The notes under the pieces were generated by a model. That model ran no database searches, was not told where the DNA came from, and worked only from the letters and a program-made list of their open reading frames with translations. From the NCBI RefSeq assembly GCF_000355765.4, contig NZ_CP021106.3, positions 248,001 through 312,000 of the forward strand: a DNA stretch of 64,000 nucleotides, given 5' to 3'. Shown piece after piece: positions 1 to 8,262 of the stretch; the first letter of the stretch is position 1; each line of letters begins with the position of its first letter. This stretch comes from Nitrosospira lacus. GTDB taxonomy: Bacteria > Pseudomonadota > Gammaproteobacteria > Burkholderiales > Nitrosomonadaceae. The translations under genes were made by a program, and so were the position numbers.

Positions 1-498
1 CTGCATGTTCCGCTCCTCTTCCGGGTCTATGCCCTTGCGGAAAGTGACATAGAGATCCTTGGTGGGCCAATCCGGGTGCTGTATTCTCAGATTCCGGTAT
101 TCGAGATAATCGGTGTTCAGTCGCGCAGCAAGCGCCTGGGCAGCACGATCAAGCGCAATCCGGCTGGATTCCGAGATTGCGGCAATGCCGCCATAGACAC
201 AGAATGGGAGCGAGCTCAGGCAATGGCCAAAAAGGTGGCTATTGATTTCCGCCAACGGCAGCACTGCTTGAATTTCTCCTCCGGACTCAGCGTAGAGATA
301 CCAGGTTTTGTGGCCCAAAGCACGTTCGATGACCGTCCTCCAACCGGCGCGATGAAAGAAAGTAGCTTCGGGACAGCCTGAGACGAATTCGTCCCATCTT
401 GCCGCATCCTGGGGCTGAAAGGCATGGACGACCGGCATGCCGGCCTGATGGAGGGAAGCTTGATGATCCTCCTGGAATGCTTCAATGATGCTGCTCAT
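1..498 (-). CDS. FemAB-like protein, XrtA/PEP-CTERM system-associated (partial, C-terminus beyond left edge)
   Basis: An open minus-strand frame of 166 codons runs from an ATG at 498 to the window edge without a stop. Its ATG overlaps the stop of the upstream deacetylase gene in an ATGA junction, which fixes the start and implies translational coupling. The protein begins MSSIIEAFQEDHQ and contains ATFFHRAGWRTVIERALGH, a segment typical of the FemAB/GNAT-fold proteins of exosortase A loci, then a YGGIAA stretch and WPTKDLYVTFRKG near the edge. Family members resemble FemX/FemAB peptidyl- or acyltransferases; the substrate in XrtA loci is not known. The position directly after the XrtA-type deacetylase matches the usual order of these loci. 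The missing C-terminal half prevents checking for the complete double GNAT fold. Confidence 0.8.
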   Translation of the reverse strand, partial: MSSIIEAFQEDHQASLHQAGMPVVHAFQPQDAARWDEFVSGCPEATFFHRAGWRTVIERALGHKTWYLYAESGGEIQAVLPLAEINSHLFGHCLSSLPFCVYGGIAAISESSRIALDRAAQALAARLNTDYLEYRNLRIQHPDWPTKDLYVTFRKGIDPEEERNMQ

Positions 499-1343
499 GC
501 GTCTTGTTCCAGAAAAATCCGATCCACGCGATCCCACCGGAAGTCACGAGTCAACGCTTTGATTCGCTCTTCCATACGATGAAGATTGTAATAGTGGCGG
601 AAGCGTGTTTTCATGCTGATGCCTTGCTGACGCGGCTGCTTATGATCTATTTCCCAGGGGTGGAAATAAAAGATAGCGGAACGGCGTTCGAGATGATTCA
701 ATCTTTGCAGGAACCACCGCGAAACCGGGTAGGGCCAAAGCCGGAAATAGCCGCCGCCGGCGGGAAAATTCCGCTTGAACAAACGCATAGTAGTAATAGG
801 CAATTCCAGCAACCCATGATGCGTGCGCGGATGATGGGCAAAGCGGGGAGCCTCCGGCATGCCGTAATGATCATGTTGAATGGGATAAATACTGGAACTG
901 TAACGGTAGCCGGCTTCTTCAAGTATATCCAGCGCCCATAGATTATGGCGGCCGATGGAAAAACTCGGCGCGCGATAACCCAGTACCGCGTTGCCGCCAA
1001 TGTCTTCAAGAATGGCTTTGCTTCGAACGATATCATCACGGAATTCATGAGTCTCCTGATCGGAGACTCGATGATGGGCCCAACCGTGACTGGCCAGTTC
1101 GTGACCGTTTGCGACAATACGCCTGACCATGTCGGGGTGGCGGTCGGCGATCCATCCCAAGGTGAAAAAGGTTGCTTTTGCGCCTTCTTCATCCAGCAAA
1201 GAAAGTATGCGATCGATATTGGACTCCACCCGGCAAGATATGGAGGTCCATGATTCCCTTGAAATATGGGGAGCAAACGCTGAAACCTGGAAATAGTCTT
1301 CCACGTCGACGGTCATCGCGTTGCGTATTAGTGTTGAGTTCAT
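495..1343 (-). CDS. Polysaccharide deacetylase, XrtA/PEP-CTERM locus type
   Basis: This NodB-fold carbohydrate esterase (CE4-like) is predicted to remove acetyl groups from the EPS. Near the N-terminus the sequence has AMTVDVEDYFQVSAF, the hallmark of the exosortase-locus deacetylase family (TIGR03006), with the aspartates expected for catalysis and metal binding. HGWAHH supplies the metal-binding histidines and GYRAPSFSIG is the third conserved motif; FYFHPWEID lies near the C-terminus. The frame is open upstream to 1373, but the ATG at 1343 (MNSTLIRN) is preferred because it has a GAGG ribosome site about 8 bases upstream and leaves a normal-length N-terminus. There is no signal peptide, as is usual for this family. 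It overlaps the downstream FemAB-like gene by 4 bases. Confidence 0.92.
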   Translation of the reverse strand: MNSTLIRNAMTVDVEDYFQVSAFAPHISRESWTSISCRVESNIDRILSLLDEEGAKATFFTLGWIADRHPDMVRRIVANGHELASHGWAHHRVSDQETHEFRDDIVRSKAILEDIGGNAVLGYRAPSFSIGRHNLWALDILEEAGYRYSSSIYPIQHDHYGMPEAPRFAHHPRTHHGLLELPITTMRLFKRNFPAGGGYFRLWPYPVSRWFLQRLNHLERRSAIFYFHPWEIDHKQPRQQGISMKTRFRHYYNLHRMEERIKALTRDFRWDRVDRIFLEQDA

Positions 1344-1494
1344 TTGACCAACCTCGCATAGTGCCGCAAACAATCAAATCCACACTTAGCTCCGCAAACC
1401 ATTTTCCATTCGCCTGTAAATTACCTCCGCGATTCCCGCCACTGACTTGCAATGAGGGTTCTCCCGGAATTGGCGTCTACTGTAAAGATGCATA

Positions 1495-2508
1495 TCAAAC
1501 CTTGTCTTTCCCAAGATTCTTGTTTACGCCCGAGGGAGACAGGATCTGCTTGAGCAGCTCCAGTAACGAAACGACAGATTCCTCCAGCTTGGCAACCCGG
1601 TCGTCCATTTTCTCCAGACTGGCAAGCGCCTCGGCACTCTTCAGTCCGGATGCGGCATCGAACTCCACCTGGACGTCGTCGGTCGCGTCCGGCATATCGA
1701 ACTCCTGCTGGATATCGCGTATGACTTCATCGACTTCCGAACTACCGAACTGGTGTAATTTCTCCAGGCAGCCCATTAGCAAAAGGCGATCACACAACGT
1801 ATTGATCTTGCGAGGAATACCGCCGGCATAATCATGAATGGCGGCAAAAGCATCCTCATCAAACGATGGGTCTCCGCACCAGCCCGCGGTACTTAGCCGA
1901 TGCTCGATATAGGCTCGCGTTTCCGATAAATCCATGGGTCCAAGATGGTAGGTGGCAGTTACCCTTTGCCGCAATTGCTGCATATTCCCACTCAGCAGGG
2001 TTTTCCTGAACTCCGGCTGACCCAGCAGAAATGTTTGCAGCAGCGGTTTATCATCTGTTTGAAAATTGGAAAGCATTCTCAACTCTTCCACCGTGCGGGG
2101 AGAAAGATTCTGCGCCTCATCCACCACCAGAAGCGCGCGCTTCCCCTGCCGATCACATTGACGGAAGAATTCTTCGAGTCCGATCAAAAGGGAAGCCTTC
2201 CCGGAATTTTCGTACGGCAACCCAAAGGCAGCGGCCACCATTCTGAGTGTATCGTCCGAGTCCAGATGAGTATTGACGATTTGCGCAGCAAGGATATTCT
2301 CGGATTCCAGCGTGCGGAAAAGATTGCGTACCAATGTAGTCTTGCCCGCACCCACCTCCCCGGTAATGACGATGAAGCCTTCTCCCTGCGAAAGCCCATA
2401 TTCAAGATAGGCCATTGCACGTTTATGCCCCTTGCTACCAAAGAAGAAACTTGGATCGGGCCGTAGTTGGAATGGTTTGACCCGGAAACCATAATAGGAT
2501 GCATACAT
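1495..2508 (-). CDS. XrtA-associated AAA ATPase (ExeA/GspA-like)
   Basis: A 337-residue P-loop ATPase of the family found beside exosortase A (TIGR03015). It starts MYASYYGFRVKPFQLRPDP, a typical ExeA-like opening. The Walker A motif GEVGAGKTTL is near residue 50 and the Walker B motif LLVVDEAQNLS near 125, followed by LRMLSNF and sensor-like residues. The C-terminal 60 residues form a probable coiled coil (SLEKMDDRVAKLEESVVSLLELLKQ). Relatives couple ATP hydrolysis to assembly of envelope machinery; here the partner is probably the EPS export apparatus. The gene begins 13 bases after the outer-membrane protein gene, in the same operon. A 151-bp gap separates it from the downstream deacetylase. 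Confidence 0.92.
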   Translation of the reverse strand: MYASYYGFRVKPFQLRPDPSFFFGSKGHKRAMAYLEYGLSQGEGFIVITGEVGAGKTTLVRNLFRTLESENILAAQIVNTHLDSDDTLRMVAAAFGLPYENSGKASLLIGLEEFFRQCDRQGKRALLVVDEAQNLSPRTVEELRMLSNFQTDDKPLLQTFLLGQPEFRKTLLSGNMQQLRQRVTATYHLGPMDLSETRAYIEHRLSTAGWCGDPSFDEDAFAAIHDYAGGIPRKINTLCDRLLLMGCLEKLHQFGSSEVDEVIRDIQQEFDMPDATDDVQVEFDAASGLKSAEALASLEKMDDRVAKLEESVVSLLELLKQILSPSGVNKNLGKDKV

Positions 2509-2521
2509 TTTTCTCTTATCC

Positions 2522-4213
2522 CTAGAAGCTCATGTTTAGGGAGGCGGTAACAGCATTCTCGCGATAATTTGCCCCGGATTGATTGGAGTCCCGCTCGACA
2601 TGCCGGAACTCAATCATACCGTTCACGGATGGCCGATCCTGGAACTGCCTTGTCAGGCTCACTCTGCCTATCTTGAAATCGTCTTCCCTGTTCGTATTAA
2701 GAAAGGCAAATCTGGTGAACCCCAAATTAAGATTAGCCCTGGTGAGCGCGGAAATCCTGTGACTCCATAATACGTTGACGCCGCTTTGTCTGGTGTGATT
2801 GAGCAACGCGGCGTTCACCCCCAGGAGATCGGCATCATCCGCCTCTGGCGAAAATGCCCGGCGCGTCATATTGAATACCCTGAATAATAGCGTATTTGAT
2901 ACACCATTCAAGCCAATAGAAGCCTGGAAACGCTTCTGCAGAAAAAGGCGGTTGGTAAAGAAATTGGTGGGATCAAGAAAAGAACTCGTTCCAGAAAACC
3001 CTGGATCGGAACCACCTATACCGCCTATGCCACCTATACCGCCTATACCACCTATACCGCCCGACGGATCACCTATTCCACCTATTCCGCCTATTCCGCC
3101 TATTCCACCAAAGCCGCTGCCCATACCGGCCTGCTGATTGAAAGTCGTGATGTTTTCGTTATAACTTGCATTCCATACGGTAAGACGGGTACGGTGATTA
3201 GCCAGAACCGAGTAAGTATCCCCAAAAAATCTTTGGCCAGCGCTGGCCACGATATTCGTTCTCTCGTCTGGAATCCACGAAAAACCCACGGTCCACGTGG
3301 GACTTGTAGGACTTCCCCGGACTGAAATAAAACTATTTCGTTCGTAGCCTCCGGTCGCGGTCAAGCCGAATCGTGACGTAACCATATAACGAGCATTGGC
3401 GATAGACCGCTCCAACTCGACTGTCCGTCCGGTACGGGCAAACTCAATGATCTGATGGTCATAGTTCAGACCCCAACTGAATATCCTGAAAGCATCGCCA
3501 CTGTTAAGACCCGCCTGGAAGGCGTTCCTCTGGCTATTCCGAAGCGCATTTGCACTGGACTCAACGATGCCATAGGTGTAACGGAGCTGGGCTGATGCAA
3601 AATCCTGGAAACGGTGGCGCAAATAAGGACTTATAGTATAGGTTTTTACATCAGCCCTGTTGCCTGTGACATTGACGTTATCGAGCCCCTGCGGACCAAA
3701 TAAGGAAGCATTTTGTTGGGTCATTGTGGCTCTTCCATCCACAAAAAAAAGATTTTCAACCAATTCAGTTGTGGCACCAACATTGAATTGATGCCTCATC
3801 CGGGTAAAGTTACTGTTCTCCGCATAGATGAGGTTATTCATGGTGTAATTAGCAATGAGATTAAAACGGCGCCCTACGCCACTCACGGATATGCCAGGAT
3901 TGATCTGAGTCACCAAATCACCACCAGACTGCCCCCCCAATCTAACATTGTCGGAGTATGTTTCCCTTAAATTCAAGCGCGGAATTACTCTCCATCCACC
4001 GGCCGCAGGATCGGGCGATACATTTTGACCCTGGCCTGGCTGGTTCTGGCCCGGCAAACCTTGGCCCGGCAGGCCCGGGCCCAGCAGGCCTTGGGCCTGC
4101 CCATACGAATAGGAGGATAGCAGCAGCATTGCCATGGCGGCAAAGCAGGCAGCCGGACATAGCCCTCCATGGCATTTCTGATTCTCAGGCACTTTCATGG
4201 TAATAGTAGCCAT
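2522..4213 (-). CDS. PEP-CTERM system-associated outer-membrane beta-barrel protein (TIGR03016-like)
   Basis: A 563-residue secreted protein. A signal peptide (hydrophobic run AACFAAMAMLLLSS, then YGQAQG) is followed by a low-complexity PGQ-rich linker (LPGQGLPGQNQPGQGQN) and a long region of alternating hydrophobic strands (for example WRVIPRLNLRETYSDNVRLG) ending in a typical barrel C-terminus, TASLNMSF. This matches the outer-membrane protein family of exosortase A loci, proposed to serve in EPS export. About residue 370 it carries a GGI tandem repeat, encoded at 3011-3110. The start at 4213 is supported by a GGAG ribosome site 6 bases upstream, lying inside the kinase gene; the next ATG at 4198 has no such site. 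It overlaps the kinase gene by 29 bases. Confidence 0.88.
   Translation of the reverse strand: MATITMKVPENQKCHGGLCPAACFAAMAMLLLSSYSYGQAQGLLGPGLPGQGLPGQNQPGQGQNVSPDPAAGGWRVIPRLNLRETYSDNVRLGGQSGGDLVTQINPGISVSGVGRRFNLIANYTMNNLIYAENSNFTRMRHQFNVGATTELVENLFFVDGRATMTQQNASLFGPQGLDNVNVTGNRADVKTYTISPYLRHRFQDFASAQLRYTYGIVESSANALRNSQRNAFQAGLNSGDAFRIFSWGLNYDHQIIEFARTGRTVELERSIANARYMVTSRFGLTATGGYERNSFISVRGSPTSPTWTVGFSWIPDERTNIVASAGQRFFGDTYSVLANHRTRLTVWNASYNENITTFNQQAGMGSGFGGIGGIGGIGGIGDPSGGIGGIGGIGGIGGIGGSDPGFSGTSSFLDPTNFFTNRLFLQKRFQASIGLNGVSNTLLFRVFNMTRRAFSPEADDADLLGVNAALLNHTRQSGVNVLWSHRISALTRANLNLGFTRFAFLNTNREDDFKIGRVSLTRQFQDRPSVNGMIEFRHVERDSNQSGANYRENAVTASLNMSF
3011..3110 (-). repeat. 9-bp tandem repeat encoding a Gly-Gly-Ile run
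   Basis: About ten near-identical 9-bp units encode consecutive GGI triplets in two runs split by a short Asp-Pro-Ser interruption. The units differ mainly at third codon positions (cct/cca, ata/att), so the amino-acid pattern is kept while the DNA has drifted. The repeat lies within the predicted outer-membrane barrel gene and probably forms a flexible loop. The repeat length is a multiple of three, so slippage would change loop length without a frameshift. Confidence 0.9.
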
Positions 4214-5105
4214 AATATTCTCCGCCGGAGAACGATCTGGCCTTGTTGTAAATCAGATTCACAACGTCGCACGACTCGATCTGTCTAAGCATTTCCTTAA
4301 CCGCCTGCTGTGAAGTCGTTTCAGCCTCCACCACCACGACAATCTGGCCCATCTGGCTTGCCAGCACGCGTGCCTCGCTGGTTAACAGCAGCGGTGGAGA
4401 ATCAAAGATAACAACGCGATCAGCGTAACGCTGTGCAAGCTCCTTCAATAGCGCTCCCATGCTTTGGCTTGCCAGCAATTCGGTAGAGTGCGAATGCCGT
4501 GTTCCCGCCGTGAGAAGTGTGAGTTTCTCGATATTGGTTTTTATCAGAACATCCGCGAGATCAAGGTTTTCATCGAGAAGAATATCCATCAAACCTCTTT
4601 CTGTTCCCAGTCCCAGAATTTTTGGTACGGTAGGACGGGCTACATCAGCATCCACCAGAAGAACCCTGCGGTCCATTTCCATTGCAATGCTCATCGCCAG
4701 GTTGACAGTACAAAAGCTTTTACCCTCTCCCGCAAGCGCACTGGTAACCATAATCAAGTTGCCATTTTTGATCATGCCCGCGCCCTGATTGAATGCATTG
4801 GTTAGCAATGGCCGCTTGATCACGCGAAATTGCTCGGCAACTTGTGTTCTTCCCTGGTCAGGCGTGACGATGCCATACTGGCGCATCTTGGCAAGATTAA
4901 GTGTAATTCGTTTGGATGTTGAAGTGGAAGGCGGGACAGGATTGGGTGAAAAACTTTGGCTGATCTCTTCCCCGGCCGAATGATTCGCGCCCGGATGTTT
5001 CTGGCCTGAATTTACCGAAGTACCGGGTGGTATTTGCGGTGGCACCTTGGGACCAATCTTTCCTTCTTTTTCAAGCTTACCCGCGGCTCTTTCAATAATA
5101 CTCAC
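4185..5105 (-). CDS. XrtA-associated tyrosine-protein autokinase (CpsD/CapB/Wzc-C type)
   Basis: A 306-residue bacterial tyrosine kinase of the exosortase A family (TIGR03018-like). The Walker A motif ALAGEGKSFCTVNLA is followed by the Walker A' motif VLLVDADVARP and the Walker B segment VVIFDSPPLLLTSEA. The C-terminus is a tyrosine cluster (GGEYYGYYYHESA), the usual autophosphorylation site. Such kinases work with a Wzz-like membrane protein, here the chain-length gene directly upstream, to control polymer length and export. Translation starts at a GTG (5105) with GGAG five bases upstream. The N-terminal 90 residues are Pro/Ser-rich and probably disordered. Its 3' end overlaps the start of the outer-membrane protein gene. 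Confidence 0.93.
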   Translation of the reverse strand: MSIIERAAGKLEKEGKIGPKVPPQIPPGTSVNSGQKHPGANHSAGEEISQSFSPNPVPPSTSTSKRITLNLAKMRQYGIVTPDQGRTQVAEQFRVIKRPLLTNAFNQGAGMIKNGNLIMVTSALAGEGKSFCTVNLAMSIAMEMDRRVLLVDADVARPTVPKILGLGTERGLMDILLDENLDLADVLIKTNIEKLTLLTAGTRHSHSTELLASQSMGALLKELAQRYADRVVIFDSPPLLLTSEARVLASQMGQIVVVVEAETTSQQAVKEMLRQIESCDVVNLIYNKARSFSGGEYYGYYYHESA

Positions 5106-5457
5106 GCTTTCTCCAATAGTGTTGGATTGGAATTTGCCAGAATGCGGTTATCTACCATGCCTTCCTCGAACTAAATGTCCGAATCTAAAGCAAATCGACA
5201 TGATATTGATTCCGGATCTGGTAATGGAAACAGATGATCGCACCAGGTTTTCCAAGCCGGAGCAAATCTCGGGATTCCGGAAAACCTCATCCTGACCGAG
5301 AGAGGCCATTGCAACGAAGCGATGTGTGGTTCACAAATCCCAGCCGTCCCGCCTTGACCTATGCATAACGGCAAAATCTTAGTATAGACGCCTCTTGCGA
5401 TAATAAATCCTCATGCGTCTCAAAAATTGGCGAGAATTCAGGTAACAAAAAACCGGG
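5106..5457. other. 352-bp intergenic region between chain-length and kinase genes
   Basis: No convincing gene is seen; the short open frames here lack ribosome sites and family resemblance. The GGAG ribosome site for the kinase GTG start is at its right-hand (kinase-proximal) end. The gap is long for an operon, so it may carry an internal promoter for the kinase gene, but I found no clear -10/-35 pair or sigma-54 site. Confidence 0.6.
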
Positions 5458-6987
5458 TCAAACCATCTTTACCATCAAAGTGCCATATAAACCCAGCAAA
5501 GATAGCAACGAAAGACCAAAGGCATAGAGCCGCTTCCTGCTCTTCACTTTCTCTTGGTCCGTCCAGATCATGGGGACCGAACCCAAAATCGGCCTGCCGG
5601 TTATTTCCCGCAAGCTCGCCTGGCTGTGGAATGTGGGGCGGACCTGGCTGATGACAAACGCTATCCCGATTCCGGCTAATAGGGATCCGAGAAACACCAG
5701 AGAAAACAGCTTGCTGCGGTCCGGTCCTACCGGTCGATCAGAAACCGTCGGCGGGTCGATGATCCTGAATGACATCAAATCGGTGGCGGAACCCAATTCG
5801 CCTGATATCTTTGCGGATTCACGGCGCTCAAGAAGCTTTTCATAATTGGATTTATTTACCTGATAATCGCGATTAAGTTGAGCAAGCTCCGCCTCCACCT
5901 GAGGTACCGCATTGCTCAGCGACTTTAAGCGATTGTAACGGGCGGTATATTCTTCCACACGCGCCCTCATGGAAGCCACATCAGCTTCGGCTTCCGCCAA
6001 CGCCACGTTAAGCTGCTGCAGCATGGGACTATAGTTTTTCCCGGGATCTGCGGTATTTCTTACCACGAGCTTGGCCTCTTCTTTTTTGCGCTCTTCAAGT
6101 TGAGCGATCAGGCGCTTGGTGGAAATGATATCAGGATGCAACTCCGTAAAATTCAGTCTGAGCGCATCCAGGTTCTTGTTCAATGCAGCGATACGGGAAT
6201 CAATCTCCACATTGACTATGGGTGACACCGCATCGCTCTGATCCACCATCATTACGGGTTCATCTCCGGTAATTTGTCTCTTGATCGCATCGCGCGCATG
6301 CTCGGCCTCCCGTAATTCCAGCCTTGTCTTGTTGAGATCCTCTGTCGCTGCGGATAACTGCGAGTAATAATCGCCGCCTTGCTGGGGCATCATTCCAATG
6401 TTCTTTTGTTTGAATGCCTTAAGGTTATTCTCTCCCGCTATCAACTTCTCCTCATAGCTTTGGATCTGCTCATCAATAAAACGGAGCGCCGCGGAAGAAT
6501 CCTGTCTTTTGTCTCCCAGTCCCCCTTCGACAAAAATGGTCAGCAACGATTGAACAACATCCTTGGCCAGCCTTGGATTCTTATTATTATAATGAATCGT
6601 AAATAGGTTATCGCGACCCGTGGTCCCGAGCTTGATTTTTTCCATAAATTCCTTGACAAGCCCCTCATGATCTTTAGCATCCTTGACTTTGATATCCAGA
6701 TCGACCATGCGGACGACCCTCTCCACGTTGGGGCGGCTGATCAGCGTACGGCTCATGATGGAAACCTGCTGTTGCAGATCGGGGGAAATCGTCATGCCCG
6801 CCATCAACGGCTTCAAGACATTTTGGGTATCCACGTAAATTCTGGCTGATGCCTGATAATCGTCCGGCAGCTTATAGACGATAACCCATCCCGCGATGGC
6901 CACAATCCAGGCAGCGATTACCGAGATCCAGCGATATTTCCATATCCCCTTCAAATAAACAAGCAGTTGAGTAGTCAGCTCCTCCAT
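5458..6987 (-). CDS. XrtA-system polysaccharide chain-length determinant (Wzz-like)
   Basis: A 509-residue inner-membrane protein of the Wzz/polysaccharide co-polymerase family (TIGR03007-like). A first membrane segment (residues about 19-37, WISVIAAWIVAIAGWVIVY) precedes the Wzz domain with PDDYQASARIYVDTQNVLKPL. The central part is long coiled coil (about 165-400), including DLNKTRLELREAEHARDAIK. The proline-rich motif PPTVSDRPVGPDRSK comes just before a second membrane segment (LVFLGSLLAGIGIAFVISQV), and a third hydrophobic segment ends the protein. It has no kinase domain; the separate autokinase gene downstream supplies this function. It sets EPS chain length and probably bridges the periplasm to the export lipoprotein encoded upstream. 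Confidence 0.93.
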   Translation of the reverse strand: MEELTTQLLVYLKGIWKYRWISVIAAWIVAIAGWVIVYKLPDDYQASARIYVDTQNVLKPLMAGMTISPDLQQQVSIMSRTLISRPNVERVVRMVDLDIKVKDAKDHEGLVKEFMEKIKLGTTGRDNLFTIHYNNKNPRLAKDVVQSLLTIFVEGGLGDKRQDSSAALRFIDEQIQSYEEKLIAGENNLKAFKQKNIGMMPQQGGDYYSQLSAATEDLNKTRLELREAEHARDAIKRQITGDEPVMMVDQSDAVSPIVNVEIDSRIAALNKNLDALRLNFTELHPDIISTKRLIAQLEERKKEEAKLVVRNTADPGKNYSPMLQQLNVALAEAEADVASMRARVEEYTARYNRLKSLSNAVPQVEAELAQLNRDYQVNKSNYEKLLERRESAKISGELGSATDLMSFRIIDPPTVSDRPVGPDRSKLFSLVFLGSLLAGIGIAFVISQVRPTFHSQASLREITGRPILGSVPMIWTDQEKVKSRKRLYAFGLSLLSLLGLYGTLMVKMV

Positions 6988-7199
6988 TTTGTCAAAGGTT
7001 CCCCGGAAATGCTATTTGGCGGCTTTTGTTGCGACGGAATTCTTGGCGGCATCCCTGCACCGCCATCGCGTAGAAAGGTAAAGAGACCATTTTCATGTTC
7101 ATTGCCATCTTTTCACCCATCTATCTCTCGCTCGGGAGGTGGAACGGGCGGCCGAATCTTTTCTCACGATGGAATTGGATAAAGGATCAATTACAAGGC

Positions 7200-7826
7200 T
7201 CAGAAGAAGCTCTCTGGTATGACTAAAACGTCACCCTGACGCATGGGAACGTTAGCCGAGATGTCACCGTCCCTGATCAGGTCATTCAGCCGAACGCTAA
7301 ACTGCTGCTGCTTCCCGTCTACACTACGAATAATTCTGGCTTTATTGCCGGCGGCAAAATCCGTTATGCCGCCCACTGCAATCAAAACATCCATTAGCGT
7401 CATTTCTTCGCGATAAGGAAGCGCCTGGGGTCTGGCAGCCTCGCCGATGACGCGGATTTGCTCGGTGTACGGTCCAATAAACTGTGTCACGACAACTGTC
7501 ACAACAGGCTGCTGGATATACTTGGATAATGCCTCTTCAATGTCTCGAGCCAGCTGCGTGGATGTTTTTCCGCTGGCCGGAAGGTCTTCCACCAGCGGCG
7601 TGGTAATTTTTCCGTCAGGACGAACCGGCACCGACATGGAGACTTCCGGATTGCGCCAGACAATGATATCCACGCCGTCGCCCGGTCCTATCAAATAATC
7701 GTGCGCAATATGCTTTTCGTCGGGAGAAAGAGGCGGATATGTTTTGCAACCGCCCAGAACGAGCATAGGAAACACGATAGCAAAACAGGTCAGCCATTTC
7801 GAGGTACTGATATGGGGAGTGCTCAC
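7200..7826 (-). CDS. XrtA-type polysaccharide export lipoprotein (Wza/EpsE-like)
   Basis: A 208-residue outer-membrane polysaccharide export protein (TIGR03027-like). The N-terminus is a lipoprotein signal ending in the lipobox VLGGC, so Cys27 should be lipidated. The Poly_export domain follows (YLIGPGDGVDIIVWRNPEVS, PVRPDGKITTPLVEDLPASG), then a SLBB-type domain (VRVIGEAARPQALPYREEMT). It is short compared with full Wza, as is typical for exosortase loci, and probably needs the TIGR03016-type barrel to cross the outer membrane. Translation starts at a GTG with AGGA about 7 bases upstream. It is the first visible gene of the block 1 operon, 212 bp ahead of the chain-length gene. Confidence 0.93.
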   Translation of the reverse strand: MSTPHISTSKWLTCFAIVFPMLVLGGCKTYPPLSPDEKHIAHDYLIGPGDGVDIIVWRNPEVSMSVPVRPDGKITTPLVEDLPASGKTSTQLARDIEEALSKYIQQPVVTVVVTQFIGPYTEQIRVIGEAARPQALPYREEMTLMDVLIAVGGITDFAAGNKARIIRSVDGKQQQFSVRLNDLIRDGDISANVPMRQGDVLVIPESFF

Positions 7827-8262
7827 TGAATTTCCTTTTTCTGTTTATTGAAGGTGCGCCGGGTCATGCAGGCAGCCAAGGATAATTAAAGATGCAATAA
7901 GTAGATATTTGTGTCAATCAGACAGGATTGATTCGGGCGAAACAGCACCTTTTCAACGTATGTCACGGAATCTAGGATCTTTAATGTGCGCCATAATAGC
8001 ATTTTTATATCAACCCGCTTCGGAATCGAAAAAGATTATCCTCAAGATAAACCACGCCGCATAAGCAAATCAGCCGAGTGAGCAACTTGTTTCGAGTTGT
8101 GTGTCCGCATCGTATCAAGTTCGACGGCGTGAGCAAATAGGACTTTAGTACAATCTTCTCAAGATTCGCGGTGGCATATCCCAAGCCTCACCCAGAGGCA
8201 TTCACACCCCTTGGGACGCGCCTGTCAGGCATTCTGACAGTCATCCTATCCCGGATCTTTCC
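7827..8262. other. 436-bp intergenic region upstream of the EPS export operon
   Basis: This region separates the 3' end of queG from the start of the block 1 EPS operon and should contain the operon promoter. A perfect TTGACA hexamer lies on the minus strand at 7917-7912, but the hexamer 17 bases downstream is only a weak -10, so I do not call a promoter. I searched for a sigma-54 site (GG-N10-GC) by eye and found none. A small inverted repeat near the queG stop is listed separately. Confidence 0.5.
8222..8240 (-). terminator. Possible weak terminator or hairpin after queG
   Basis: A perfect 7-bp inverted repeat (CTGTCAG, 5-base loop, CTGACAG) lies 22 bases past the queG stop. It has no T run on the minus strand, so it is not a canonical intrinsic terminator. 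Confidence 0.3.

Noticed and set aside
3011-3110. Short regular repeat that might be read as a CRISPR
   Set aside because: The units are 9 bp, contiguous and coding; there are no spacers and no cas genes.
2799-3137. Plus-strand frame with a Pro-Pro-Ile repeat
   Set aside because: It is the antisense shadow of the GGI repeat in the barrel gene; it has no ribosome site and the minus-strand protein is clearly real.
7827-8262. Sigma-54 promoter for the EPS operon
   Set aside because: Exosortase systems are often controlled through RpoN, so I looked for GG-N10-GC in a proper context, but no acceptable site was found by eye.
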